Positions 52,903-63,994 of a stretch of DNA of 64,000 bases are shown piece by piece (position 1 is the first letter of the stretch; each line of letters starts with the position of its first letter). The stretch covers positions 2,270,039 through 2,334,038 of the forward strand of contig CM030941.1 in the NCBI GenBank assembly GCA_018136815.1, in the 5' to 3' direction. The DNA is from Isochrysis galbana (taxonomy: Eukaryota > Haptophyta > Isochrysidales > Isochrysidaceae). Position numbers and translations under genes: made by a program. A model generated the notes under the pieces. It made no database searches. It had not been told where the DNA came from and saw only the letters and a list, made by a program, of their open reading frames with translations.

Positions 52903-54743
52903 ATGAGCCGACCAGAGGGGCAGCCGGTGGACAAGCACAAGGGGCTCTGTGCCTGCCTCACCCCCATCGAGGACGGCAAGCCCACAGACCTTGACGATGC
53001 CTCGTGCACGGATGTCTTCTGCCTCCTCTTTTTTGTCTTATACTGGATCGTCATCATGGCTGTCGGCATCGCATCCATCTCGACGGGAGACCTTCAGGCG
53101 CTCTGGTACGGCTCAGACTACTTGGGCAACCGGTGCGGGGTAGGAGACTTCCAGGACAAGAAGGCCATCTGGTGCGGCACACACTGGCAACATACACCCC
53201 TCCACTGCGGCACCACTCCCCGCCTCCAGCTGCTGACGTATTCGCTGGCAGCTCATCTACTGCTAGCAGCCATGACCAGACGCCCCTTGCGCCTCGTCAC
53301 TGTGTAATATCACTCAGTGCGGGCATGTCCAGCGTCCTAGGGCCCAGCAATCGCCCCAGAGAGCACTTCACCCTGCGCAGAGGGACGCTGCGCTGACAGA
53401 CGCACGGCCTGCCCAACCTGGCAGGTGGCCGCGGATGTCGACCGACCTTGCGATTCAGCAATCTCTCATCCAGCAAGGTCGATGGAATGAGGTGCAGCTG
53501 TACGGGCTGTGCGTGGAGCATTGCCCCAAGTCGACGCGTGCTACCGATGCGATCCCGGATTACGGCTGGCTTGAGGGATCCGATGACGCTCGTGCAGAGG
53601 AGTGGCCCGTTTACCTGTCCACAGCCGACGTCCTGAACCGATGTTTTCCGATGCTCGATAAAAACACTTCGACAACAGTTTTGTGTGCGGAGCCAACGTG
53701 CCACGAAGTCTTCGGCAAAAAGACTGATAGATGCTACCCCCATAACACCGAGGTCGTTGGCTCTGATGCTTGGGAGATCCGCAGCAACGTGGAGGCAGGA
53801 AAGTGCAATCGTGAGCTCGATCTGTACATTTCAACCACAGCAAAGCAGGTGGGGCTCCTATGCTTCCCTTCTGACTGTCGCTGGAGATTTGGCGTCAACA
53901 ACCTCACTCATTACCTCGGAATCGCTCATTCAGACATGACATACTCTTCACTCTGCTCTGTGCGCCGCCACCTCCCCTAGGCGAATGCGGGATTCTTCCT
54001 GACCACTATGCTGGATGTCCTGTCGAAACTGGAGGCCGTCTACGACGCCCTTGAATCGAATGTCTGGATCATCTGCTTCTTCGGTGTGCTGGCACCGCTG
54101 GTCATCTCGTGCCTCTGGCTGGTCTTTTTCTTCTTCTTTGCGGGAATTGCTGTCTACATCGCCATCTTCCTTTTGTTCTTGGTCCTCTTTTTCGCCACTG
54201 CGTTGTGTGCCTACAAGGGCGGCCTCTCAAACTCCTACCTCGACAACGCCTTCTCGCAATTTGCGGTGTTGGCAGAAGACGTAAGTCCTTGGTCGCAGCT
54301 CATTATTGGATGGGGAATGTTGCAGTTGGGGAGGCCAGGGTGTACGTGCGCTCGAGGCTGTGTCCAATGCCTTTCGCTGTTGGTGGATTCGGTGCTCTTC
54401 GTTGGTCATTTTGCGACATGCGAGTTTGCTCACACATGGCCAATCCGTCTCACAGAAACTGCACACCCATGGCTACGATCTCGAAGGCTTCAAATCCCAT
54501 GCCTTGGTTCAGAGCGCTCTGGAGGTGGACGAGAGCTTGCGGGAGATGTACAAGTGGCTCGCCGTCATCCTCGGCATCCTTTGGATCATTGTGGTCATCT
54601 TCATCTGCATGGCCTCGAAGCAGATCAAGCGCACTACCGCCTTAGTCTCTGAAGGCACACGCGTGGTCAAGAACTCGCCTGGCATGGTTTTCGTCCCTAT
54701 GGCCATCTATTGCTGTCAAATCGTCACGCTTGCAGTATGCGCC
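52903..54743 (+). CDS. Choline-transporter-like (CTL/SLC44) membrane protein, N-terminal part
   Basis: Exons 52903-53171, 53425-53848, 53981-54280 and 54456-54743 join in phase (first junction AIW|WPRMS) and give about 427 residues before the gap. Family landmarks are CTDVFCLLFFVLYWIVIMAV (TM1), a YGSDYLGNRCG word, YPRMS-like WPRMSTDLAIQQ, and YGLCVEHCP. A large extracellular loop with paired Cys follows, then two adjacent membrane segments (VWIICFFGVLAPLVISCLWL and AGIAVYIAIFLLFLVLFFAT). Next come a cytosolic stretch, another TM (WLAVILGILWIIVVIFICMA), KQIKRTTALVSEG, and the start of a further TM. SLC44 proteins carry choline or ethanolamine across plasma, mitochondrial or Golgi membranes. 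The C-terminal half with the remaining membrane segments lies in or beyond the gap; after the gap unrelated sequence appears. Confidence 0.88.
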
Positions 54744-54843
54744 NNNNNNNNNNNNNNNNNNNNNNNNNNNNNNNNNNNNNNNNNNNNNNNNNNNNNNNNN
54801 NNNNNNNNNNNNNNNNNNNNNNNNNNNNNNNNNNNNNNNNNNN
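54744..54843. other. Assembly gap of 100 N
   Basis: Exactly 100 N inside the CTL gene. No CTL exon is recognisable on the other side, so missing or misjoined sequence is likely. Confidence 0.99.
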
Positions 54844-55181
54844 TTATTTTTAGGGAGCCCACTGTATAGATATTGAAAATATACCAACAGATTCACGTGA
54901 GCCCAGATCGAGGGCGCGCTTGGTGAGAACATATTCTCGTGCCAAAGCAAAATTATGGCTGTCCAATACTCCAGGCTGCCGAGCTGTCAACCAGCGCGAG
55001 AGCGAAAGTAGGCACATTCGCTCATCATCAGAGCCATTACATTGTGAATGGGTGCGTCCACTTATGCTATGGAATCATGGGCACCAATCCATGGATCATT
55101 CAGCTAGTCGAGCAATGAATAAGAAAGCTTTTCCTAATAGTCGCAAACCGCCAATAGCGCCCGTCCTAGTTGAGCCGAGCT
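54844..55181. other. Intergenic, no gene recognised
   Basis: Relatively AT-rich; no CTL coding sequence and no other domain. Confidence 0.5.
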
Positions 55182-57523
55182 TCACGGTTTCCGTTTGCGT
55201 CCCTTGACCCCTTTGTGCGATGCCGAGCCGCCTGAAGAGTGCTTGCTGCCGCCGTGGGCGCCCTTGGCGCCCTTGCCCCCAGAACTGCTCTTGTGGGACT
55301 TGTGGCCGTCCGTGGACTCCTTATTGCCCCTGAGCACTCTGCTGAGCTTCCCCGGTGTGCAGATGGCCGTGCCTGCAAACGGCCCTTGCTCCCACCTTGC
55401 CGTGCACACGGCTCTGAGCGCCCGTTGGTCCAGTTTGACCGCCGTGCCGTGCTTGTAGCCTGCAGGGACACTCACTTGCCCCGTGATCTCACGCCATGAG
55501 CGAAGGTCTTTGCTCATGAGGGCACCGATGCCCTTACGCGCCGTGCGGTAAGCGCATCGTTCGACGCCTTCGTCAATCGAGCTCGAAGCTTCTGACGGAC
55601 CCCGCGCAGCATTGCCGCGTGTGGGCCTCTCCTCGATCTCAACAAGTCCTACTTCCGCTGCTGGCCGGCCGGCAACAATGCCGCAGCCCGAGGACTCGCC
55701 TGCCGCGCGCATGGCGATCCCGTGGTCGGCGGCCACGCGTTTGTCAGTTTCTAGCGATCTATGGAGTATGCACATGTCTGTGTATTGGTCAAAGAGCAGG
55801 ATCCAGCCTCCGATTGGCGCCGGGAGAATTGCAGCACCTTCGGTGCACGGGCGTGAAATGGCGTCCGCGAAAATTTCGCCGGTGGCGTCCGCATCAACCC
55901 ACGGCCCAAAAGGAGTGGGCGCGACGGCCTGGCGTAGCACCAGGGTGCAGCCTTGCTCTCGCACGTGAGAACCGAGTTCATAGTCGAGGGATGTACAGTT
56001 GTGATCCTCGAGCTTGTATACAAGAGTGTGTTGTGTAGATGATGCGGACGCGTGCACGACGCTGGCCGTCAATCCAGAAGTATTGGAGTCTGACACAGCC
56101 GAGAGTGACGGGGGTCTTTGTTGCACAAGTAGAGGGAAGAGGTCAATCACAGAATGATTAGCATCGTCTGGAGGCAATTCAATGCGCTCCGGCGCAGTCC
56201 ACACGACGAAGTCGGTGGTCGTCAGACGCCACGGCTCATGCTTCGACGCGTTCCTGAGGTACGCAGAGATATGGATGCGCGATGAAGCATGGGAGGGGTG
56301 CGTGGCAAGCGCGTAACACATCCGAAGCGTGCAACAACATGCAGGTGACCTCGGCGCGCGGAGCCGTCTTACATGTTGAGCGGGCACTCCCCCACATGCC
56401 GCGTCGCCGAGAAGCTGATCATGAAAGTTGCGCCGTGCGAGCGCCAGCCCTCCTCCTCCTCCTTCTCACCCCTGCCGTCGGCCGCAAGCCCATCGATGTC
56501 ATCTTCCTCATCTCCATCATCTGAGTCTGCGCCATGATCATCCCCAATGCCCTCCCCTCCGCGATGGTCAGGACCTCTACCTGGCCCGGCATGATCTCGA
56601 TCTCCGGCCTCATCGTTGATTGTGGGTAGGAGTGAAAGTTCCGGTGCCCACAATGAGCACGCGTCGGGCAAGGGAACATCGACGAGCTTCACATCCTCCC
56701 ACTGTAGCAGGTCACGCGATCTCGCATACCCGAATCTTGGCGCACGGCGGGGCGAGCTCATGCCCACATTTGGGTCGTGAGGATGGCACTTCCACCGACC
56801 CGGGATCTGAGAGTAGCACCCATCCGGCAGAAAAAGGAAGATGCGCTAGGTCAGACAGGGCAAGGATGTGGTCGTGCTCGGGTAGGCACTCAGGCAGGTG
56901 GGAGGGGAGAACGTCTGACCTTTGACAAGGGCTTGATCAGTCATACTCCCCACTCTACTAGCGTCTTCATACTGGCGACAATGCATACAGCGAACCTGAT
57001 ATACGCAGAGCTCACTGGTGAATACGAGGTGGAAAAAACCGCCATGCCAGAGGAGCGATGGGTCACGAAACACTCGGGCATTGGGGATGTCTTCGCGCGC
57101 AAGCACGATATCGTCCCCATACCCCCTGTCTACCTTGTCTGCCGATGGTAACGCCTCCCACCTCAATCCATCCGTGGAATAGAGCAGGCGAAGACCGTCG
57201 CCCATGACTTTACCGTCTTTGAAGCTAGCCATCACGTAGGCCGAGACTGCAGGACTTGGCGGCTCCACGGAATCCGGCGGCTCGCCCTTTGATGCATGTA
57301 ACGGAGCAGCATGGCTCGACTGGTGGTCCGAGTGCTCCCGACGCCCACCTCTGTTTGCCGCCTTTGCGTGTCGTGCATGCGCAGACTTGGCGTGAGCGCT
57401 AGCCCGTGAAGTTTGGTGGACGCCGATAAGCAGGGTGATGAGCGAAAACACTCCGAGCGCGCATGCGATGAGCCGCGAGGTACTCCATCGTCTGCGTGTC
57501 TTCGGCACGTCGGTCGCCCGCAT
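55182..57523 (-). CDS. Membrane-anchored GH43-like (five-bladed propeller) glycosidase-family protein
   Basis: Three exons, 57523-56996, 56806-56373 and 56253-55182, join in phase (CVYQ|IPGRW; CPLNM|NASKH) and give 677 residues. Residues about 18-36 (LIACALGVFSLITLLIGVH) are a signal anchor, so type II Golgi or secretory topology. Propeller motifs are ARVFRDPSLLWHGGFFHLVF (the RDPS motif with the expected catalytic Asp), RFGYARSRDLLQWEDVKLVD, PDACSLWAPELSLL, APTPFGPW, EGAAILPAPIGGWILLFDQY and LMSKDLRSWREITGQVSVP. GH43/GH32-type enzymes hydrolyse arabinose-, xylose- or fructose-containing glycans; substrate is unknown. An acidic insertion (EEDDIDGL and neighbours, about 50 residues) interrupts the propeller after APELSLL. 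The C-terminus is Gly/Ser/Lys-rich (SSGGKGAKGAHGG, KGVKGRKRKP). Confidence 0.75.
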
Positions 57524-58596
57524 GGCGTGTGTGGTGGACCTCTCTTTCTCTCAACTGACTCTTCCCTTCCCTCCCACCCTCCTGTCGCTCTCGCTCGCTC
57601 ACTCGCGCACTGGGAAATCTGCCCCACCTGCGCGCCCGTCTTCGCGAGCCGGCGCCCTCACACACTCCCCACGTAGCGGAGTGCTTCCTCCGCCTTACTT
57701 GCAGCCAAGCGCTTTCCCGTGCTTCAGCAAGTCTCTCTCAACGCCCTCCCTCTCCCTCTCCCTCCTTCCCTCACCCTCCCTCTACCTCTACCTCCCTCCC
57801 TCTCCTTCTCTCTCCCTCCCCCCCCTCCCCTTCTCTCCTCGCCTCGCCCGCAGCCGCCTGCCGACGCCGCGCGGCGAGAGCCGAGGAAGCAAGCGGGAGG
57901 GGGAGGGGGAGGTTAAGGTGGGGGTGGCGCCGAGGGGGGGGGGGGGAGGGGGAGGGGGGAGGGGGGGGGGGGGCGTGAGTGAGCGCGAGCCATGCCCACT
58001 TCTCGTCGCAGCCCCGCCTGCCGTGAGCGGAAAGCCCCGGCGAGAGCGCCTCGGAGGGTCTCCCCGCCTTTTCAGAATCCTCGTCCGAAAAGACGGTGCG
58101 AAGTCCCGTCGGACCCCCCCCCCTTGCACACGCTCTGGCGGCTCACACGAGCCGAACTAGACGTCGCTCCCACTGAGAGATGTGTTTCTTTAGTCTAAAA
58201 GGTGCCTACACACCTCTTAAATTAGGGGTCCGACGCCCCATATTGCCTATAAAGCAAATTTCAAACCCTGGTGCCCCAGCGATGACGTCCGCGCATGCAC
58301 ATACGCACCACACACAGCTCGCACACGGCTCATTCGGCTGTCACAGGATGCTCCTTGACTGTCCCGACCCTCGCCCCGCAGGATTCGCCCGGGCTCGCGA
58401 TTGACGAGGAGCTGGAGCACCAGGACGCCATGGCGCTCGATGCTGCTCGCTGGTCGACAAAAGTTTGTTGGCCGCTGGCGGGACAGGTGCGCTGCCGATC
58501 GCGCCCGCTCTGGCGCAGATCGACCACGCCCATACCTACAATTCCTTTGCCGCCCCAAACGTCAGGTTCCCGACTCGTCTTTCGACGCTGTGAGGC
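57524..58596. other. Intergenic, no gene recognised
   Basis: CT-rich on the plus strand at 57540-57850 and G-rich at 57890-57975. Here the CT strand is opposite to the coding strand of the GH43-like gene, unlike most genes in the window, so an unrecognised plus-strand transcript could start here. Confidence 0.35.
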
Positions 58597-58653
58597 AGGG
58601 AGAACACCTGCCGCCAATGCTCAACCAGAGCATCGGCGGCAGGTGTTCTCTCT
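58597..58653. repeat. Near-perfect 57-nt hairpin (inverted repeat)
   Basis: The outer arms GAGAACACCTGCCGCC (58600-58615) and GGCGGCAGGTGTTCTC (58635-58650) are perfectly complementary. After one A/C mismatch the inner arms ATGCTC (58617-58622) and GAGCAT (58628-58633) close on a five-base loop AACCA. Three more pairs (one G-T) extend the base. No protein frame explains it. Candidates are a small-RNA precursor, a structured RNA, or the centre of a fold-back element. Confidence 0.9.
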
Positions 58654-59450
58654 ATGTTTTCGTCGGCTCCTCGGATTTTCACGTGCATCATAGGGCTGGT
58701 AGCAATCTAGAAATGTAATTTAAGCTAGCCTGCAGCGTGATCTGCGACGGCGCGACGCGCGCGGCCGATCGGTACTGTGGAATTGATAGCTTTTTGTTTG
58801 ACGTCTAAAGGGAGAAGTTTTCTCCGCACGGAGGGCTCGAAAATTGGGCAGAAGGGCGAATTTCGAGCTCTTGACCGCCCGTTCTTTTGGCTACTAGTAG
58901 ATTCAATATGTAATCTAGCCAAGCAGCGGCCTGAAAGCTTCAGGCGTGATGGTTGCGATCGATTTCTGTGGGCAATCGTGTCGTGAATCACGATTGGACA
59001 CCGGCTGCTTTGCGCTCATCACGAGCCAACTTTTAGAATTTTTTGTACACACGGATGACCTCCAAGGCCATTCACGTTCGGAGACACACAAGTCGTGCCC
59101 GCCAAGCACGGGCCAGGCAATAGTTTGCCCGTTTTTATGGCACAACATCCCAACATGGAGCACAAAAAGTAGTTTTGTTTTCGCATTGACGTGCTGAATT
59201 GACGGACAGCCTCGTGTCTTCAAGCGTCTCACGTTCGATTTCGAGAGACAACCCCTCCCTTTCTTTCGATGATTCGACAGTCTCATATGGTAAGACTGGT
59301 TGGCTACCGAAACATTGGCATTTGGGCATGCTGATGGTCATGTATTGTGCTCATATGTGTCTTGGACTGGTGAAATGAAGACTAAAATAAGAATTACTAA
59401 GGTTATAATTTGGCAAAACTATAATCAATTTGATCTTTTTCTCCTGCGGC
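58654..59450. other. Intergenic, no gene recognised
   Basis: Between the hairpin and the LTR; short frames only. Confidence 0.45.
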
Positions 59451-60778
59451 TGTCGAGTCGAGCGGAGCCGGAGGGCTCTGAGCCACTCCGTCGCGAGCAG
59501 CACCGGCGGCTAGCGCGGCGCTTTGGCCCTCCTCCCCACCGGGAGTCGGATGAATGAAATTCTGGACTGGGTCGGGCAACCCCATTTGGGTGTCTGGACG
59601 GGGAACGAACGGCGAACGAAGGGCTGTGGGGCGGCGAGGCGCTCCTAGCGGCCCTAGTGTGTTGGATTTTGAGAGATTGTTAGACCTACAAAGAACTCTT
59701 CCCTCAGGGAGGGAGCCTAGGCTGCTTGAGTGCAGCGACGCAGCGAACAACGACGGACAACGAGGCTGAGAACAACAGGATACACCGACTCACGAACACA
59801 CCGGAATCATTCACCCAAACAAAGCAAATTATCAAGCAACCGCGACCCCAAATCACCGATAACTCAAACACGTCGCGAGAGACGGAGAGAGAGAGCGAGA
59901 GAGAGAGAGACTCCGCAGCGACGGCCGGAGCGTGTCTCCGTTGTAACTTCCCACGTAGTGGAGAGTCCGAAGGGGAGCGTCCTGTCGCGCGACCACGGCG
60001 ATCACTTTGGATACAGATCGCAACGAGATGTCTTCACGACAGAGGAAATCTTGCCGTTGAGCGTGAACCTTCTAGACGCTTCTAACGAACAACCCTGAGT
60101 AGCAACCAAGGGGAAGAAACACCAAAGGGGCCAAGGCTTGCATGTAACTTGCATCAAGGGGAAAGATTCCCTCACCTAGGAAGCGAACCTACACCGATCT
60201 CCAAGGGGAGATGGCAAATTAAACCTCAAATCTCGAGCGGCTAGAGCAACCGACTCGCTCGCCAAAACCTTGACCGAGAAGAAAGAAGCAAGGACCTACA
60301 AGCCAAGGGTAGCGGACCTAGGGAATGTGAGAGGAAGTTTCCGAACGCCAAGACGAACGCCAAACGCCGAACGCGGGAAGGCAACGAAACCCTAACCAGG
60401 CCAAGCAGAACCTACGAAGAACAGGCCTGGACAACAACGAAAGTCAGCAGGTCCCAAGAAAGAACCGGAACCCAACAAGAAACGACAAGCCTTGCAAGAA
60501 GCTAAACAAGCCTTCACAAGGTAACTCGAGAGCCTGAGACAAGCGCGCAGCGAGTGACAGGCGACCTGGCTCCTTTGGGTCAAGATTACCCGAAAGGAGG
60601 AAACCTGGAATCTAGACCTGACAAACAGGCTAGAAGGAACGAAACGAGAACTCGAATTCTAGATCGCTAGGGACGAACCCTACCAACCTAGATGTACCTG
60701 AGCTTCACCGTGTGGCCGCACGGCGAAGGACCTGGAAATAAGAGCCTAGAAATCGCATCATCTAGGATGAATGCGACA
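59451..60778 (-). repeat. 3' LTR of the chromovirus
   Basis: 1328 bp, TGTCGCATTC at 60778 to CTCGACA at 59451 on the minus strand, with TG...CA ends. Its beginning folds on itself (TCGCATTCATC/GATGATGCGA). It contains a CT/GA microsatellite near 59880-59910. Confidence 0.9.
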
Positions 60779-61165
60779 CCCCCCGACTAAGATCGAGACG
60801 TCTCCCGATGTCGAGCGGTGAACCTGGAAACAGAGACCTGGAACCTGGAACCTGAGCTGACCAGAGGTCAGAATCGGAACAAGAAGCAACGAAACATAGC
60901 GAGCGAAACGTGGAGACAAGAACACCCTTCGGATCCAAAGCGAGCACGAAATCGGCGGCTTAACGCGGCGGCCTCTTTCGTACGCACTGCCCCACCCACT
61001 TCTCCCTTTTACAGGAGCTTTGCTCGGGTGTTGCGCCGGGTGTAGAGCGCAGGCAGCACGCGTTCAGCACCTCCATGATTCGCTCGGACGGAAACTTGAA
61101 CTCGGAGCCCCAGCCGAGGCGTGGGGCTAGCCTAGAGGGACGGGTCCCTTACCCAAGACATGGGA

Positions 61166-63994
61166 TCAACGAGGATGGAGCCTGGATCGAGTGCGCGAAG
61201 ACGGCGCATCGAGAACGGGAGGAAGAGGAGTATCCCTGGCCGACGAAGAAGTTGCTTCCGGGGACTCAACATCTTCTGGACAAGTCTCCTCGACGGAGCG
61301 ATCATAATCATCAAGCAAATCAGAACAACGACGGAGCAACTCGGAACGAGGCTCCCAGGTGGCTTCTCGAAGAGAATAGCCACGCCACTTCACGAGGTAC
61401 TCGGTAGAATCGCCATGGCTACGACGATCGAGCAACTTCTCAACGATGTACTCGTCGTCAGCCAGCGGCTCTTCATCAACGAAAGTATGATACGGCCGGA
61501 GGTTCGAGATATGCACCTCCTCCTTGACTAACCGGTTCTCCAAATCACGGAGTCGGTACCTAGTGTCGGACAGAGCCTCTACGACGCGGTAGGGACCCGA
61601 GTAGATGAATTGCAACTTGTTGGCATGGCCTGGTAATCGCATGCAGACGCGATCCCCAGGTTCGAAACGAGCTGGTCTTTGAGACTTGATCGTAGCGTCA
61701 CGGACTGACTCAGCCTGAGCGGCTAGGGTAGCCTCGAGAGCGCTGGACCACGAGAGGCGGAGGCTCGCATTGAGCCTGGATGCGTACGAGCGAACGTCGG
61801 CGGACGCCGCCTCGAGAGCAGTTGGCGAAACAGACTTCGGATCAGAGAGTTGAGCGGGCAGACGCAGCTCACGCCCAAAGATCAAAGACGCTGGAGACCG
61901 GGAGGTAACACGACCGGAAGAAGCCCTCAACGAGAGGAGTAGGAACGGCAAATGGTCGACCCAATGACCGCCACCCTCGTTCGAGGCGCGCATCAAACGA
62001 ATGAGCGTTTGCTGAGCGCGTTCGACGAAGCCTACACCTTCATGTCGGTACGGCTCTGTACTCGACAAATCAGTCCCGGTGAGCTCCAGAATACGCGAAA
62101 CAAGAACCGAACATAGATTCGAACCGGCGTCGGTCCGAAGCTGCCTAGGGACTCCATAACGCGTCACAATCAAGCGGATGAACATGTCCAAGGCCATCTC
62201 CGACGAGGGATCCCCATTCGACGGCTCAGCCTCAATCCATCGAGTGAGCGAGTCGATGAAGACGACCAGCTTGTCGTAACCCGAGACTCCAGGCACGAAG
62301 TTGTGAGTGGGAGCTAGCGAGAGCACGTCGCAGTAGACCACATCAAAGGGGTAGGTACCCACAGAGAGACCGGAGGGCGACGCTAGAGCCCTAGGTAGCG
62401 GCTTGGCGAGGGTGCACTCGTGGCATTCTCGGACGTAGGACGCAACGTCGGAAGACATGCCAGGCCAGTATACCCGAGTACGAAGAAGACCGGACATACG
62501 AGAAACTCCAAGGTGACCGGAGCGATCGTGGTAGGCAAAGAGGTAGCGAGACCGCAACAAGGGCGGAACATAGAGCACTAGCGAGTCCGGGTCGGTGGAG
62601 TCAAGGACGGTGCGATAGTAGACGAGCCCATCGTGAACGACGAAACGGCGAAACATCTTGGATTGCTGAGCGGGAACAGGAGCGGGAGCGACAGGACTGG
62701 AACACGAATCATCGTCGGCAACGGGGCCTGAGGCGGCGGCCGGCGGAGGCGACCCTTGGCCTGATGGCTCGTGGTTGGCCGTCTCTCCTGAGCCTAGGAG
62801 TGGCTCTACGAACGGATCTTCCGCCAGGGCCGCTTTCATCTCTGCGGAAGTCGGCGTACCCGGAGCCAAATAACTGGACTGGATGGCGGGCCCGGAATCG
62901 GAGGCTCGACGACGAGATCGGTCCAAGGCTTGAAGCCCTCGCGCCGTAGCTACGGAGCGCGTGATGGCAGCCACCGGATGAGACCGTTCATGCTCGGCTA
63001 GAGACTCTGAGCCAGGCTCACGTACCGCTAACGACGCTGGGCCGGCGAGTGGTTCGTCTTCGTGTTCCGGCTCCAGGGATGCTAGCCGGGACAGCCCGTC
63101 AGCATCCTGATGAACAGCTCCTGGTTTATGTTCGACATCGAACCGGTACTCAGCCAACTTGAGAGCCCACCGAGTCAGCCGAGAGGCTGGCCCACCGGCT
63201 ACTTGATCCTTCATGGTATGCAGCCATCGCAGCGCGGAGTGGTCGACGACTAACTTGAACCGACGCCCCCAAAGGTAGGGTCGCCAATTTCGGATTGATT
63301 CCAGGGCAGCCAAGAGCTCAATCTCGGTCACCGTCCAGTGGCGTTCGGCCGAGGTGAGACTGCGAGCGTAGTACCCAACGACTCGTTCACGGTTATCGTC
63401 TCCTAGCTGCGAGAGGATGCCGGCGATGCCCAACTTGCTAGCCCCATCGGTCTTGACGATGAAGGGCCGATCATCCCTGGGTGGAGTCAAGACGGGCTCC
63501 GAAGTGATCGCTGTCTTGAGCTCTTGGATAGCTCGGCGACACTCCTCGGACTGAGACTCCTTTGCCACGTCACAGCCCTTCCGCGTGAGGGCAGTGAGAG
63601 GAGCAGCCTTAGCGGCGAATTGGCGAATGAATCGACGGTAGTAGGAGCAAAGGCCGAGGAAAGATCGAACCGCTTCCAAGGAGTTGATGGATGACGGGTC
63701 GATGTCGGCGACAGCTGCGACCTTCTTCGGGTCCATCTTGAGACCTTCCCTCGAGACAACGTGACCGAGGTACTCCGTAGAGGTGGCAAAGAAGACACAC
63801 TTGGACATCTTGCAGGTCAGGCCGGCCCACTCTAGCCGCTCGAGAACTAGGTCTAGCCGGTGAAGCATTTGCTCGAACGAAGCCTGTGCCCTGGCCTCTT
63901 CGGAAGGACCCACGCCCGTTGACCAGATGCCCACATCATCGAGGTAAGGCATGCAGATCTCCCACGCTAGCGCACCGAGAACGATGTCCATCAA
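61166..63994 (-). CDS. pol: Chromovirus pol polyprotein, C-terminal part
   Basis: Open for about 940 codons to the window edge. Seen in order: the reverse-transcriptase YLDD box; RNase H (FIVKTDGASKLGIAGIL, TEIELLAALESIRNWRPYL, LRWLHTMKD); integrase zinc finger (HDRSGHLGVSRM, CHECTLAK) and core (VVYCDVLSLAP, LRTDAGSNLCS, an EGVGFVERAQQTL-type helix); and a C-terminal chromodomain (YIVEKLLDRRSHG, YLVKWRGYSLREATWEPRSE). Integrase-linked chromodomains define the chromovirus branch of Ty3/Gypsy and are thought to steer insertion to marked chromatin. Confidence 0.93.
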   Translation of the reverse strand: MMDIVLGALAWEICMPYLDDVGIWSTGVGPSEEARAQASFEQMLHRLDLVLERLEWAGLTCKMSKCVFFATSTEYLGHVVSREGLKMDPKKVAAVADIDPSSINSLEAVRSFLGLCSYYRRFIRQFAAKAAPLTALTRKGCDVAKESQSEECRRAIQELKTAITSEPVLTPPRDDRPFIVKTDGASKLGIAGILSQLGDDNRERVVGYYARSLTSAERHWTVTEIELLAALESIRNWRPYLWGRRFKLVVDHSALRWLHTMKDQVAGGPASRLTRWALKLAEYRFDVEHKPGAVHQDADGLSRLASLEPEHEDEPLAGPASLAVREPGSESLAEHERSHPVAAITRSVATARGLQALDRSRRRASDSGPAIQSSYLAPGTPTSAEMKAALAEDPFVEPLLGSGETANHEPSGQGSPPPAAASGPVADDDSCSSPVAPAPVPAQQSKMFRRFVVHDGLVYYRTVLDSTDPDSLVLYVPPLLRSRYLFAYHDRSGHLGVSRMSGLLRTRVYWPGMSSDVASYVRECHECTLAKPLPRALASPSGLSVGTYPFDVVYCDVLSLAPTHNFVPGVSGYDKLVVFIDSLTRWIEAEPSNGDPSSEMALDMFIRLIVTRYGVPRQLRTDAGSNLCSVLVSRILELTGTDLSSTEPYRHEGVGFVERAQQTLIRLMRASNEGGGHWVDHLPFLLLSLRASSGRVTSRSPASLIFGRELRLPAQLSDPKSVSPTALEAASADVRSYASRLNASLRLSWSSALEATLAAQAESVRDATIKSQRPARFEPGDRVCMRLPGHANKLQFIYSGPYRVVEALSDTRYRLRDLENRLVKEEVHISNLRPYHTFVDEEPLADDEYIVEKLLDRRSHGDSTEYLVKWRGYSLREATWEPRSELLRRCSDLLDDYDRSVEETCPEDVESPEATSSSARDTPLPPVLDAPSSRTRSRLHPR

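Noticed and set aside
54844-55207. Continuation of the CTL gene after the gap
   Set aside because: The sequence after the gap shows no SLC44 similarity; any joined frame would be artificial.
57435-58160. 241-residue plus-strand frame
   Set aside because: Low-complexity Ser/Leu/Gly translation of CT and G runs opposite the GH43-like gene start.
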